64,000 nt of DNA from Hortaea werneckii (GCA_037044905.1 JBAOKB010000024.1:186001-250000); one strand, 5' to 3'; shown: positions 35,391 through 46,159, numbered from the stretch's first letter. Numbers and translations: made by a program. Notes: a model not told the origin generated them from the sequence alone.

Positions 35391-36607
35391 GTTGGCATGA
35401 GCGTGGGTATGACTGAACTTGAGGATAGACACTTGATAACGGTATCCTGCGGCGGTATTGTAATGTGCAGCTATGTGAAGGCAAATTAGGCTCAAGACGA
35501 ATCGTCATCGAACAGATCCCGGTGACTTTACACTCGTTTGGATCTCCAACCCGACAGCGATTCCAATGGCAAAGGTGACAAAGATGAAATAAGGGCTCTG
35601 TTAGTCTGTCAAGGAGAACTATCCAGTCTGGTGATATTCCAGAATAGGGATGAGAGAACTCGAAGTCCTTCGCTGCTCCTGCCGTATTCAACTAAAGGCT
35701 GCTTACATAAGGTGACAATGGTGGGGCAAGTGCTTGCAGTCTTGTAGCTGCATCCGTTGCATGAAATCAACTCTGAGTCTGCATGTTTATCTATAGCGCT
35801 CAGCTCTGGATTGGTTCGGAATATGTATATAGGTGTACTTGACCTGTTGACAATTGCATGCCGGTCAGCGGAGCAAACCGTAGGGAATTGCAGGTATAGT
35901 CCAATGCATTATTATGATTCGCTTTTACGCTCGCAATACAACCCCATGACCACGAGAAATGCCGTGCGATCGGAATCTCACTCCACCGGCTTCATACTAC
36001 TGGCCCGTGACGAGCCACTCTGAATGTCATGAATGACAACTTCTCTTTCCGAATTGCCATCCCCAGCTCAAACCTCGAATCGCATTAGCATTAGACGTCT
36101 GTGGCGTCGGATTTGTCCTTTGCGATAGATATCGCTCATATTGCGAGATTCCCATCTCACTATTCGAAGACCCTGTGACAGAGAGCCGCCGAAGAAAGGC
36201 TCCTCCGCACTGAGCACAGAATAAATCGCCGCAAAGAAACTCTCAAACCACTTGTCCTTCCCGCTCGCTCTCAATTTCCATAGCTAACCGTCGATCGCCG
36301 CAGTCCCACGCAGAGATTCTGTGAACTCGGGCGGCGAAGCGCAGGCAAGGTCCGTACACAGACTTAGCTACTAGTACTGTATTCGGGGGAGAAATCACCA
36401 TACATCCAGGCAGTGAAGGAATTCCAAACGCAAGTCCGTGAAGCCTGAGCAAAATGCGCGCACGAAATTGACGGCCAGGATCGTGCTGAGATGAGGAGAC
36501 AAGCTGCTGTTCGATGTCGTGAAACGACGTCTTGGCCAGAAATGTGCGAATGGCTTGTTTCGAGCACAGGCGGTGATCTTGCGTCACTCGAATATTTGCC
36601 GATGCCC
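35391..36607. other. Intergenic region
   Basis: 1.2 kb between two minus-strand genes. Short frames exist in several phases, but none has recognisable domains or splice structure. No RNA gene or repeat was noticed. Confidence 0.4.
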
Positions 36608-37600
36608 TTATTCATCCATCTGCCACATGTACTCCAGCTCTGCCCTATTTGCTTGGCGGTTCCGGGCCTGGAACCACTTTTTTTCGAACCCATTACTCCT
36701 GTCCACACCATCCCACCGCCAACCTGGCCTGATACCGTACCGGTTTGGCTCAGAGGCACCCTGATATGACTTGCTGCTCTTGCTCTTCCTGCCACCGCCT
36801 TTCTCGCTGCTCTTTTTGGTGCCCAACATATTCGCCATAGGATCGTTCCATCGCTCCCGCTCTTTGAGCTCGTCGTTGAGCTTCTCATCATTCGCATATC
36901 GTGCGACGCCGAGAGTAGCTGCTTCTTCAAGATCAGCCTTGCGTTGTTGCTTTTCTCGCTGTTGTACATCGCCTTTGCGGCTTTCAAGCTCTTCCTGTTT
37001 CTTGCGCTCCTCCTCTTCTGCCTTTTGCCGCATTTCCGCTCGTTTCATGGCTACGTTGATGATGCGCCCACTTGCATCACGGTAGATGGTTTCTTGTGCT
37101 TTGCCAGTCGGGTCCAGCCCTGCTTCTTGCATCGCCTTTCGCTCCGCCTTCTCCTTTCTCTTCAATGCTTTCGTAACTTGGTCGGCGGACTGTAGGCCTG
37201 CCATAGCGCCAGATGCCATGGTCGGGCCCTCAGGCTCGTCGCCAACAACTGCGGGCGCATCATCATCCTGTTCTGCTCGCGCCGCAGCATCCTTCTGTGC
37301 ATCGGCGAGAATAGCATCTGCCGCCGCTTGGTCTGAATTCTTTGGTGCTTCCGCGCCGATCTTGATCCATTTGCTGTTCTTTGCAGGCTTATTCAGACCA
37401 CCTGTCAGACCTCCTCCGACCATTGTAGGTGCATCTTCATCGTCGTCTTCGGCCGTCTTTGGGTTCGTCCAGTCGGCAGTGTCATCGTCGGCGATCGTGA
37501 GGCCTTCACCTGCCTTGGCGGCGTCTTTTCTCTTGCGCTTTTTCGTAGGCTTCTGGTCCGCGGAAAGATATTTACTGGCGAGGTAGTCGGCAAGCGGCAT
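36608..37600 (-). CDS. Pre-mRNA-splicing factor Bud13 / Cwc26
   Basis: Component of the RES (retention and splicing) complex with Snu17/Ist3 and Pml1, acting in the activated spliceosome. A 330-residue single exon; I chose the ATG at 37600, giving MPLADYLASKYLSADQKP, the usual family start. Typical features are a Lys/Arg-rich N-terminus and a central TIYRDASGRIINVAMKRAEM segment, the Bud13 core. A long charged coiled-coil follows (AEEEERKKQEELESRKGD), then GVARYANDEKLNDELKERERWNDPMA. The C-terminus (NRYGIRPGWRWDGVDRSNGFE, with YMWQMDE at the end) binds Snu17 in the known complex. The gene is intact and divergent from the alkyltransferase-like gene with 181 bases between starts. Confidence 0.95.
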   Translation of the reverse strand: MPLADYLASKYLSADQKPTKKRKRKDAAKAGEGLTIADDDTADWTNPKTAEDDDEDAPTMVGGGLTGGLNKPAKNSKWIKIGAEAPKNSDQAAADAILADAQKDAAARAEQDDDAPAVVGDEPEGPTMASGAMAGLQSADQVTKALKRKEKAERKAMQEAGLDPTGKAQETIYRDASGRIINVAMKRAEMRQKAEEEERKKQEELESRKGDVQQREKQQRKADLEEAATLGVARYANDEKLNDELKERERWNDPMANMLGTKKSSEKGGGRKSKSSKSYQGASEPNRYGIRPGWRWDGVDRSNGFEKKWFQARNRQANRAELEYMWQMDE

Positions 37601-37781
37601 CCTGCTTAAAAGGGAGATGTTTTGTAAGCTGCAGCGTCGCGAGTTGAATCTCGAATTTGATGTCACTTCATGCGGCGTTCGGCCGCGCTTTCCGCTCAAG
37701 CCAGCACTCTCGAAGTGAATCCGGCTGAGTACAACGCCGTTCCAACTTGGTCTGGATTTGGGAGCATGTAAATTGATAAAA
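37601..37781. promoter_or_regulatory. Divergent promoter, BUD13 / alkyltransferase-like gene
   Basis: Only 181 bases separate the two start codons, so a shared bidirectional promoter is likely. No specific motif was recognised. Confidence 0.5.
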
Positions 37782-38287
37782 ATGCCTCGCTCCGACGAGG
37801 CGGAAATGTGGTTCTCTGCTGTCTACAAGGCAGTGCAAGAGGTACCGTATGGACGGGTGACTTCTTACGGGCATATTGCCACCCTAATCGGCTATCGTAC
37901 GCGTCCAGCAGGCTCGCCCAACAATCGTAATACTGACTCCAACAGCGCAACGACCTCGACAGGTCGGCGTTTGCCTTAAACATCTTCCGTCGTCCTCCGA
38001 TCAGCCTAATGCGAGGTACAATAGCGATACAGTGCCGTGGCAACGCATCATCAATTCCAAGGGCATGATCAGTCAAAGGTACCTCGCTGAACAGCGCGAA
38101 CACAACAGATCGGTCTCACTAATTACCGAAAAGAGGACCAGGGGGCGCTGCGAGGCAGGAAGCTGCACTTCAGCAAGAAGGTGTGCAGATCGAACGTAGC
38201 AATATGGGAGAGCGAAGTGTTGACCTGGGCACCTACGGTTGGTTCCCGAATCACTTGCCAAGCGAAGATTCCGAGAACGAGGAATGA
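37782..38287 (+). CDS. Alkyltransferase-like protein (Atl1/MGMT family, Trp in place of catalytic Cys)
   Basis: DNA-binding protein related to O6-methylguanine methyltransferase. Exons 37782-37896, 37946-38078 and 38134-38287 (introns 49 and 55 nt) give 133 residues. The first exon encodes EVPYGRVTSYGHIATLIGY, the helix-turn-helix DNA-binding region. The second holds QRPRQVGVCLKHLP and then VPWQRIINSKGMISQR, and the third GPGGAARQEAALQQEGV. In active MGMTs the motif PCHR carries the alkyl-accepting Cys; here it is PWQR, so the protein cannot transfer alkyl groups. By analogy with fission yeast Atl1 it probably flags O6-alkylguanines for nucleotide excision repair. The gene is intact. Confidence 0.93.
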
Positions 38288-38819
38288 GCGTATCCCAAAT
38301 GAAGACCAATGTCGGACTCGAAAGTCGACGGACCTGCATAGTGAAGTCCGTTCAACAGCTTGGAGATATACAATTGGCACCTCTGGCCCAAGATCGGAGC
38401 ACTAACATTGCTCTCAGCCGGGCGCGCAAATAAATACTACGTACGTAGTCTACAGATATGTGAAAGCAACCGGGAGGATTTTCATGACCAAGCAAGCGAA
38501 TCGATATGTCGGCTCATCGCCTTACGATCTCGACATGATGATCCAGCCGCATCTGACGTCCTATAAGAAGTGCATACGGAACTGACCATATCTAACGCGT
38601 TTGGTATGGCGATTCGTGAATGATTAGAACGAAATGAGGTCGGGATTCATGTGAAAGGTTAAGGTACCAAGCACGGTAAACATCAGCCTCGGTAAGCATG
38701 GACCAACTCCTAATCGAGGTCCATGCGATGACCTGCCACCATCATCTCGCGCACCACTCTTCAACCCGCTCTAGACAAACGACCATAGACATGTCCCAGT
38801 CGCTGCAATAACTGCGAAC
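38288..38819. other. Intergenic spacer
   Basis: 532 bases between two plus-strand genes. Nothing recognised beyond a probable leader rich in ACC/CAC just upstream of 38820. Confidence 0.4.
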
Positions 38820-40520
38820 ATGGCATCCTCGCCACCACGCGCGCCCTCCGTGTCCTCAGCCTCCAGCGGCTCTAGCGATGGTAAACGCCAGGTCGATCCT
38901 ATCACGCGCACGGCACTCCGCTACACGATCAGCCCTCGGGAATATGAGCTCCTCCACCAATATCTGATTTCGCGCGCACCACAGCGTGTGCAGAGGCGGA
39001 CGCCCAAGCCAGTGCGATATGAGAAAATCACAAAATCCACGAGCGAAAGCGGAGACTACAATGTTGCGGCCGTTCGGGCAGCGTTTCGCGTGTTTGTTGT
39101 CAGCTTCGTCGGCTTGAAGTCATGGGAGCAGATCACGACCCGGTTAGCTAGCAGACGGGGCGCAAAAGAAATGACCGCAAAAGTAGAGGGCATGTCGCAA
39201 CAGCACCCGAATGCGCGGTACGCTGGCAGCTTCGCGCTGATGCTGCTATTCCATCGCTTGCTCAGTCGCTTTTTCAAGCGCCTGCGTGCGTCCTTGCTAG
39301 AGCAGAACGCAGACCCGTTTAGGAAACGGAATCTGCGTGTCTCTCGGATTCTGACTGGACAATACACGCCCGCCATAGGTGCCTCACTGGCGGGCTTGTG
39401 CCTCGGCGTTGCGCCCTCCGATCAATTGCGGATGACCCTCGCCATCTACGTGCTGACGCGTAGTCTCGAGTTCGGATACAATGCGCTCGAAGAGGGCGGC
39501 ATGCTCTGGAAGGCTGAAAAGGATGGTGGCAAAGGCAAGCCATGGTGGGTTGGAAGCTGGATGATTATGCCTTTTGCTTGTGGGCAGCTTCTGCACGCTT
39601 TCGTCTTCGACCGAGAATGCTTCCCGGAATCCTACGGCCGCTTCATTCTCGGTCAGTCGCCTGAGTACATCCAACTCAAACCTTCTACTTACACAGCTGG
39701 AGCCGAGGGCAAGCCATGGCCGGGTACATTTGATATCGTCGATGCTTTGGCAGAGCTCAGCAAATTACGTTGGCCTTCTTTCACTTCGCCAATTCTCTTC
39801 CCGAAGGCAAGCAGTAACGCCTCCACACCGAGCTTGGCGAAGATTGCCCCTATCACCGCTCCGGCACACCCAGCAATCAAGCATACTTCCTGCGCACTCC
39901 TTCATCCGCATAACCCAAGTTGCACCCAAACCTACGTCAAGTACTGGCTCCGTGCTTTTCCGTCTGTGGCGAGATTTTTCGCGATGCTCTACGGAGCATT
40001 CGCCTTGCTGGCCTATAAGAGCATGCTGAAAGCGCCGATGCCATTCGTCAATAGGCTGAGCGAGAGGATTCTGCGCATGTCATTGTTCATCACCGGTGCC
40101 ATTGGAACGTCGTGGGGCTCTATCTGTCTATTTTCGAATTACATCCCGCGTAACACGCTTCCGACCCAGCGATGGTTCTTGGGTGGTTTCCTCGGAGGGC
40201 TATGGGCTTTTGTTGCACGGCACCATGAGCGAAGCAACTTCCTCTACAGTGCCAGACTCTCAATCGACAGCTTTTACAAAGTTGGCAAAAAGCGCGGTTG
40301 GTGGCGCGGTTTGCGTAACGGTGACGTGATGGTTTTCGTTGCCAGTTTGGCTTTACTCAACTGCGTGTACGAGGCTAATGCTGGCGCGGTGAAGGGCGCA
40401 ATAGTCAGAAAAGCAGTCAGTTCGGTACGTGGAGAAGGCTGGCAAGACAAATGTGCGGCGAAGAGGGAGGAGGAGGGGAACGAGGATGGCACGAACAGGG
40501 AGAAGGAGAAAGATGCTTGA
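38820..40520 (+). CDS. TMEM135-like multi-pass membrane protein
   Basis: A 566-residue single-exon protein resembling the TMEM135 family, whose animal members are linked to mitochondrial dynamics and peroxisomes. The N-terminus is Ser-rich. Hydrophobic segments occur at AAFRVFVVSFVGL, FALMLLFHRLL, PAIGASLAGLCLG, WVGSWMIMPFACGQLLHAF and FFAMLYGAFALLAY. More follow at MSLFITGAIGTSWGSICLF, FLGGFLGGLWAFVA and VMVFVASLALLNCVY. The central HTSCALLHPHNPSCTQTYVKYWLRAF fits the Cys-containing region conserved in TMEM135 relatives. The C-terminus is charged and cytosolic-looking. Function in fungi is not established as far as I know. Confidence 0.8.
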   Translation: MASSPPRAPSVSSASSGSSDGKRQVDPITRTALRYTISPREYELLHQYLISRAPQRVQRRTPKPVRYEKITKSTSESGDYNVAAVRAAFRVFVVSFVGLKSWEQITTRLASRRGAKEMTAKVEGMSQQHPNARYAGSFALMLLFHRLLSRFFKRLRASLLEQNADPFRKRNLRVSRILTGQYTPAIGASLAGLCLGVAPSDQLRMTLAIYVLTRSLEFGYNALEEGGMLWKAEKDGGKGKPWWVGSWMIMPFACGQLLHAFVFDRECFPESYGRFILGQSPEYIQLKPSTYTAGAEGKPWPGTFDIVDALAELSKLRWPSFTSPILFPKASSNASTPSLAKIAPITAPAHPAIKHTSCALLHPHNPSCTQTYVKYWLRAFPSVARFFAMLYGAFALLAYKSMLKAPMPFVNRLSERILRMSLFITGAIGTSWGSICLFSNYIPRNTLPTQRWFLGGFLGGLWAFVARHHERSNFLYSARLSIDSFYKVGKKRGWWRGLRNGDVMVFVASLALLNCVYEANAGAVKGAIVRKAVSSVRGEGWQDKCAAKREEEGNEDGTNREKEKDA

Positions 40521-41092
40521 GACATTGGTGACAGTATTGTTTGAGGCTGGAGGATTTGGCGCTGAGAGCTTGGTGAACTTGCACCACTTCTAAGATACCC
40601 CTTGTACTTATGAACCTTTACCTTTGCCACAATGTGAGTAGTACATTCAAACCAAGCCCTGAGAAGAATCTTCCCAATATCAATTACTCACCACCTCAAT
40701 GGCTCTAAAGCACCCTCTTGCCTTGAACCTGTGCAATCAGGGTGAGCCTGTTCGCGTTTTGTGATGCGACTCATTTGGCTTTCAGGCCTTCCTTAAACCA
40801 CACAGTCGTTTGAATTCAACACTACAAAGAAGATCAAGTGGGAAGCTGGTGTTTGCCATCTGCGTCCTCCATTGAAAAAACGACTACTTGCTAGGGTCAG
40901 TAGATGACTTTGCAATCGCAACGAGGGTGCGTAGTGTCGCCGCTATGACCAAGCTTACAAGTACAGTACCAATGCGGCATAGACAGAAGCTGATGCTGAT
41001 CGCGCTGGACATCGCAGAAAGAGTCTCGGATTGCGGCAATTCTCTTGCTTGTCCAAGGTCGAAGGAATATGTACAGGTGTATGGAGTCACAA
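40521..41092. other. Convergent intergenic spacer
   Basis: 572 bases between the 3' ends of the TMEM135-like and riboflavin synthase genes. Contains only short frames; no feature supported. Confidence 0.4.
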
Positions 41093-41854
41093 TTATTTCC
41101 CGGCAGATTTCAGCTTCTCTTCGACGAGTCTGCCCACCATCTTCTCTAGCATCGCTCCACCACTCGAATTGCCGCCCTCAAAGTAAGCGGCGACGCTCTT
41201 CTCGACGTATTTTCCAACCATGTCCACCTCCACATTGACATCATCACCTTTCTTCTTGTTGCCCATGACTACCTTCTCCTGCGTGTAGGCAATCATCATG
41301 ATCTCCCACCATCCCTGCTCGTCATCCACCGCAGTGACCGTAAGCGATGCGCCATCCAGCGTGACATAGCCCTTCTCGACAATGTATCGTAGTACGCTCT
41401 TATCCCTGGGCTGCAGCCTGAAAGTGATCGCATTTCCATCCTGTCTTGTTTCGGCGATGACGGCGATAGTGTCCACGTGGCCCTGTACAAAATGGCCTCC
41501 CATGCGTGTGCTCGCACTCACAGCTCTCTCAAGGTTGACACCGCTGCCTTCCTTCAGGGAGCCAAGGTTCGTCCTGCGCAAAGTCTCTGGCGAGACGCCA
41601 ACCTTGAACTCATCTTTGCTGAACTCCGTCACAGTGAGACATGTGCCGTTGATGCTAATGCTGTCACCCAGATTGGCATCAACGAGTACGTCGGCGCAGT
41701 TGGAAATGGTCAGGGAAGTGCCTCCACCCCCGCTGGAGGACTCATCGTGCTGGACGAGGCGGGAGACGACTGGCTGGGCGTCAGCGCAGCGTCTTCATGT
41801 GGGAAATCATGGTAAAGACATACTGCCAATTGACTCAACGATACCGGTGAACAT
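41093..41854 (-). CDS. Riboflavin synthase alpha chain
   Basis: Converts two molecules of 6,7-dimethyl-8-ribityllumazine to riboflavin and a pyrimidinedione, the last step of vitamin B2 synthesis. Exon 1 (41854-41824) encodes MFTGIVESIG; after a 54-nt intron exon 2 runs 41769-41093, total 235 residues. The acceptor at 41770 was chosen over an earlier AG because it keeps IVSRLVQHDESS in frame. Two lumazine-binding barrels are visible: TSLTISNCADVLVDANLGDSI ... GTCLTVTEF in the first, and GGHFVQGHVDTIAVI ... YVTLDGASLTVTAVDD in the second. The gene is intact and divergent from the CoA-transferase gene. Confidence 0.95.
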
Positions 41855-42088
41855 CTTGGAAATATGCGTTGTGATATCAGAAGCGTAGTGTAGGCTGTGT
41901 CAGAAATTCACGTCAGCTCGATTGCCGAGGCTCGGCTCCGACAGCGGCTATGGATACTTACCTATCACTTGGTACATCATAGACGTCCACATTGATTCAA
42001 AACAAAGATTGCGCCCATTCGTCAAGAACGGCGTGAATCAACAGTCAGTAAAGAGTGAATCTATATTCTCGTCCTCAATTCCTTCCAC
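41855..42088. promoter_or_regulatory. Divergent promoter, riboflavin synthase / CoA-transferase
   Basis: 234 bases between two opposed start codons. It must contain both promoters. No flavin riboswitch-like structure was recognised. Confidence 0.5.
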
Positions 42089-43706
42089 ATGTCGCTCTTC
42101 AGGTCTTTGCCGCACTTCGGACGAAGAGCGGCTGGTAGCATTCACTACAACAATCGCCAAGCCCAAAGAAGATGGCTTGCCACTCCCTCCGGAACAGTAG
42201 ATGCTGGCGCATTACCTTTGGCGGGGGTGAAAGTCCTTGACATGACGAGAGTATTGGCTGGCGTAAGTTGCAATAGAGATATCATCCGAATGTCGGCTAA
42301 ATCATTGTAGCCATACTGTACGCAGATACTTGGAGATTTAGGGTATGAACGCTAGGCCCAGTACGCCTGCTCTAGGTCTATCTTCAATCACATCGCTGAC
42401 TTCGCGGTAGAGCCGAAGTCATCAAGATAGAACACCCAATTCGGGGCGACGACACTAGAGCCTGGGGTCCTCCATACGCTACCTATAATGAGGAGAGCGG
42501 GAAACAGGGTCCAGGCGAGAGCGCATATTTTCTTGGTGTAGGTCGCGAACAGTCTTGGTCAGCATTGAATGGTTCTTACAGAGTAATAGGTCAACCGCAA
42601 CAAGAAATCCCTCGGCCTCTCCTTCCAGCACAAATCAGGAGTCGAGATTCTTCACAAGCTCGCCAAAGAATGTGATGTGCTTGTAGAGAATTACTTGCCT
42701 GGAGCTTTGAAGAAGTATGACATGGACTACGATACTCTTGCGAAGATCAATTCAGGCTTGATCTACGCTAGTATCACAGGCTACGGCCAGACAGGGCCGT
42801 ATAGCAGTCGAGCTGGATACGACGTTATGGTCGAAGCGTACGTACGAAGCCTTGCCTGAATCAAGCCCTGTGGCTGATGAATGATAGTGAGATGGGTCTC
42901 ATGCATATTACCGGACACCGAGACGGCCCACCAGCCAAAGTTGGCGTTGCAATCACAGACTTGACGACTGGACTTTACACTTCGAACTCCGTGATGGCAG
43001 CCCTGCTTGGCCGCGCAAAGACTGGACGAGGACAGCACCTCGACGTTTCTCTCGCGGACTGCCAAGTTGCTTCGCTGGCCAACATTGCATCCTCATGTCT
43101 CATCAGTGGCAAGCCTGACACTGGCCGATGGGGCACGGCCCATCCGTCAATCGTGCCGTACAAAGGCTTTCAAACCAAGGACGGAAGTGTGATGCTAGGC
43201 GGCGGCAACGACAGGCTATACGGCGTCATGTGCGAGAAGCTTGGTCGGCCGGAGTGGATCAAGGACCCCCGGTTCGTCACTAATGCTGACCGGGTGAAGC
43301 ATCGCGATGAGCTCGAGGAGCTAATTGAGGCTGTGACGAGAACAAAGACTACTCAAGAATGGCTAGACGTTCTGGAAGGAAGCGGAATGCCGTACGCTGC
43401 CATCAACGACATCCAAGGCACACTTCAGCACGAGCATAGTAAGTCCTGCCCTTCAGTTATGGTAGTCAAGTCGTTGTGCTGACTTCGGACGCAGCAAATG
43501 CAAGAAACATGGTGACAGAAATTGAGCATCCTTCCTGCGGTCCGATGAAGCTGCTCAGTCCACCGGTGAAGTTTTCGGAGTCAAAGCCAAGCATAAGAAG
43601 TGCACCACCAACGCTCGGGCAGCATACTCAGGAAGTCCTTACTGAGGTTCTCGGAATGAGTGCAGATGATGTAGAGAAGTTGAGGACGGATGGGGTAGTT
43701 GCTTAA
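42089..43706 (+). CDS. Class III CoA-transferase (CaiB/BaiF family), probably mitochondrial
   Basis: Transfers CoA between carboxylic acids; closest in character to fungal/animal succinyl-CoA:glutarate-type (SUGCT-like) enzymes. Six exons: 42089-42262, 42311-42342, 42411-42537, 42590-42837, 42888-43438 and 43495-43706, with introns of 48-68 nt, total 447 residues. The N-terminus (MSLFRSLPHFGRRAAGSIHY) is basic and looks like a mitochondrial presequence. Family motifs: GVKVLDMTRVLAGPYCTQILGDLGAEVIKIE, VNRNKKSLGLSF and YASITGYGQTGPYSSRAGYD. Then come DLTTGLY and HLDVSLADCQVASL, the latter with the conserved Asp. Exon 2 is just 32 nt but is needed for PYCTQILGDL. The gene is intact. Confidence 0.92.
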
Positions 43707-44268
43707 TACCCTCTCCTTTTGGTATACCCCAAAAATCCCATGCCTCAATTCAGCTTAGCAAAACTCCATATAACGGCGCCCGCTCTTAGATGAAGCTGCA
43801 GTACGTATACAGCCGTGCAACATCTCTGACGATATGGAATGTGCTTTGGCTGTCAGCAGGGTGAGGCACCATTGCCTTCGCGTTTCGTAAATTCCGCACA
43901 GACTTCGCTTTTCTGTACCTAATGTATTCGAGGCAGGGCTTTTCAATGAATACATAGGCAAACAGTTCGAACTCGGAAGCAGGCGCTTGCCTGAGGAGCC
44001 TGACAGTGGCGCTACAAGCTTGATAGATTGATTGCTCGTCAAGGGTGTATCCCGCAGACTACCGTGCTAGCAAGCCGAGGCGAGCCAGTGACGGGCCAGA
44101 GTCGATGTGTCCAGGCTCCGAAATCTTTTGGGTACGTTGGGTGACGTGTTATTGAACTAAGGTGTCTGGCAATTCTATCAGAGTTGAGAGAAGGGCGGAG
44201 ACGAGAATACGCAACGGAATCAGCCTTTCCAATTCTTGGAGAAAATTGTGATGTAGTTGGCACATGAA
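43707..44268. other. Convergent intergenic spacer
   Basis: 562 bases between two gene 3' ends. Minus-strand frames here are short and have no recognisable features. Confidence 0.4.
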
Positions 44269-45615
44269 TCATAGCATTTCGACATTAGCTACAGGCGGTA
44301 AATCACCTTCAACGTCCTTCCCACTATCCGCGCCTCGCCACGTCATCTCTCGCCTGTGCCAAAAGGCAATGAAACTCCTAAGTGAAGCTTCAGTCTTGAA
44401 GCCCAAGATGTAGACCAGTCGTGGCGTTCTTCTAGCCATCTCAGAACTGGAGCTTTGTTTTGATGTTGCGAAGTCGGAGCTCTGCAGCCTATCGTAGTCA
44501 CGTTGCATCTGCTCCTCTTCCGTCCTTGCATTGGCCGCAGCGAGCGTAGTTGCTTGTGGGCTGTCGCGGTCAGCAGGGTGGACCTTGGTGCGAGGGACCC
44601 ATTTGCTGATCATGGGCGCTATTTCCTGACCACCAGACCACGACACAGCCATGTCCTTGCCGCTCGTATGGAGGACATGTCTGACCGTGTTCGCAGAGAG
44701 TTGCGGACCATCCAAGACCAAGCGAGCCTCGTACGGAGATTTGCCTTCTCTCTTTACGATGCTAGCGTAGCCTCTGTGCTTGACGAGAGATTCCATCATA
44801 GGCGAAAGCGGCGAGTTGAGCTGTCGGAGTTCCAGGTTTTGTGATGCTGGGATGAGCGCGAAAGATTCGATTGCCGCGTTAGCATCCATCCCATCGACCA
44901 TATACCCTGGGGGTGGCGGTATGGGCGATGCTAGGGAAGCTGGCGTATGAGCGGAGACCAAGCGGAAGATGCGCGTCGCATGGGCTTGATAGATGAAAGC
45001 GCTGAGCCGGGATGAGAACAACAGGTAGTAGTAGCCAGCATGCGCAAGCGTAGCCAAGTTCCGCCCAGCAATGACCTTAAGGATGTCGCCTTGCTCGAGT
45101 GTCCAGCCTTCCATGTGCCTGCCCTGTGGGATCAGGCGCCTGAAATCCTCCTCCACGAGATTGGGACTCGCGTTCCGCATAACGAGTACAGTGATCTCGG
45201 GCGAGATGGCATCGTCTTGTCGAAATTTATCCTGTAGCCTCCTCGCGGCTCTCGGTAGACCGTCTAGGCCATGGGGTGACAATGTCATCTCCTCCCTCTC
45301 TGGTGCTGACGGCGGAGTATCCAGAGGAAGTCGGGGTATCTCACGCGCTGCGTGTCTTCGCGCCTCTTCGTACCGCCGCGTTTCCTCTGGGAACAACTGC
45401 TCCATCAGCGATGGTTTTTGCGCTCCTCCATTTTGATCCTCATTTCGCCCTCCCTTGCCAGCCCTGCCCCTTTCTGTTCGCGCAGATGTCCTCCACGGTG
45501 ATCCTTTGCGTCCAATGCCTCTGCTTCTGCCAGTGCTGTAGCCGCATACTGTCGCACTATGGGCAGTCCATGGCTTGACGATGATGCGCCTCTCTGCGAA
45601 TGGCGCCCACAGCAT
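44269..45615 (-). CDS. Conserved unknown protein, predicted mitochondrial
   Basis: A 448-residue single-exon protein. I chose the ATG at 45615, giving an Arg-rich, amphipathic N-terminus (MLWAPFAERRIIVKPW ... STGRSRGIGRKGSPWRTSAR) that resembles a mitochondrial presequence. The segment EITVLVMRNASPNLVEEDFRRL through GYYYLLFSSRLSAFIYQAHATRIF has the length and pattern of a diverged RRM-like fold. A second similar pattern near the C-terminus (RTPRLVYILGFKTEASLRSFIAFWHRREM) may be another. I do not recognise the family, and no catalytic motif is evident. A mitochondrial RNA-binding role is inference. It is divergent from AFG2 across a repeat-bearing promoter. Confidence 0.75.
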   Translation of the reverse strand: MLWAPFAERRIIVKPWTAHSATVCGYSTGRSRGIGRKGSPWRTSARTERGRAGKGGRNEDQNGGAQKPSLMEQLFPEETRRYEEARRHAAREIPRLPLDTPPSAPEREEMTLSPHGLDGLPRAARRLQDKFRQDDAISPEITVLVMRNASPNLVEEDFRRLIPQGRHMEGWTLEQGDILKVIAGRNLATLAHAGYYYLLFSSRLSAFIYQAHATRIFRLVSAHTPASLASPIPPPPGYMVDGMDANAAIESFALIPASQNLELRQLNSPLSPMMESLVKHRGYASIVKREGKSPYEARLVLDGPQLSANTVRHVLHTSGKDMAVSWSGGQEIAPMISKWVPRTKVHPADRDSPQATTLAAANARTEEEQMQRDYDRLQSSDFATSKQSSSSEMARRTPRLVYILGFKTEASLRSFIAFWHRREMTWRGADSGKDVEGDLPPVANVEML

Positions 45616-45641
45616 CAATCGTCCTGGCGAGCAAATCTCAT

Positions 45642-46018
45642 ATCATCCCCGCTGTCCTGAGCATCTCAGAAAGTTCCAATCGCCCTCCAGATGCTCAAAA
45701 GCTGGACTTCCGCTAGCGCCGGGTACAAACGAACCAATCGCGGCGAAATGTTGCGCCTACTCCGGAGTATAGATCATCTCCGCTGTTCTGAGCATCTCAG
45801 AGAGTCTCAATCGCCCTCCAAACGTTCAAGAGGTGGACTCCCGCTAGCGCCGGATACAAGCGAGCCAATCGCATCGGAACGTTACACCTCCAGTATCATC
45901 TCCGCTGTCTTGAGCATCCCAGGAAAGTCTGCGTCGCCCTTCAGACATTCAAAAGCACGACTCCCGCTAGCGCCGGCTACAAGCGAACCAACCACGCCGC
46001 TCAGCGCTGTCGCTCTTC
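45642..46018. repeat. Three tandem promoter repeats with CCAAT boxes, about 122-131 bp each
   Basis: Units begin at about 45642, 45773 and 45895. Each has ATCATC-CCGCTGT near its start, then GAGCATC, a TCGCCCT block, TTCAA, and CCGCTAGCGCCGG, then TACAA-CGA-CCAA. Units 1 and 2 carry GAACCAATCG/GAGCCAATCG, perfect CCAAT boxes; unit 3 reads CCAACCA. The array fills most of the space between two divergent start codons and so may set promoter strength in both directions. Confidence 0.75.
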
Positions 46019-46159
46019 GCTCTTGCTAAAACTTCAATTGACTTCTGCATGTGCCTTCCGCATGTGAAAAAAGTGACCCAAGCTCGAGCTCCATGAGCTG
46101 AGCACCATCCACTTTCATAGGAAACCATAAGACTTTGCTGTCATCATCACCATCGCCAA

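Noticed and set aside
36364..36987. Minus-strand open frame of about 207 codons overlapping BUD13
   Set aside because: Same strand but another frame of the clear Bud13 coding sequence; a shadow.
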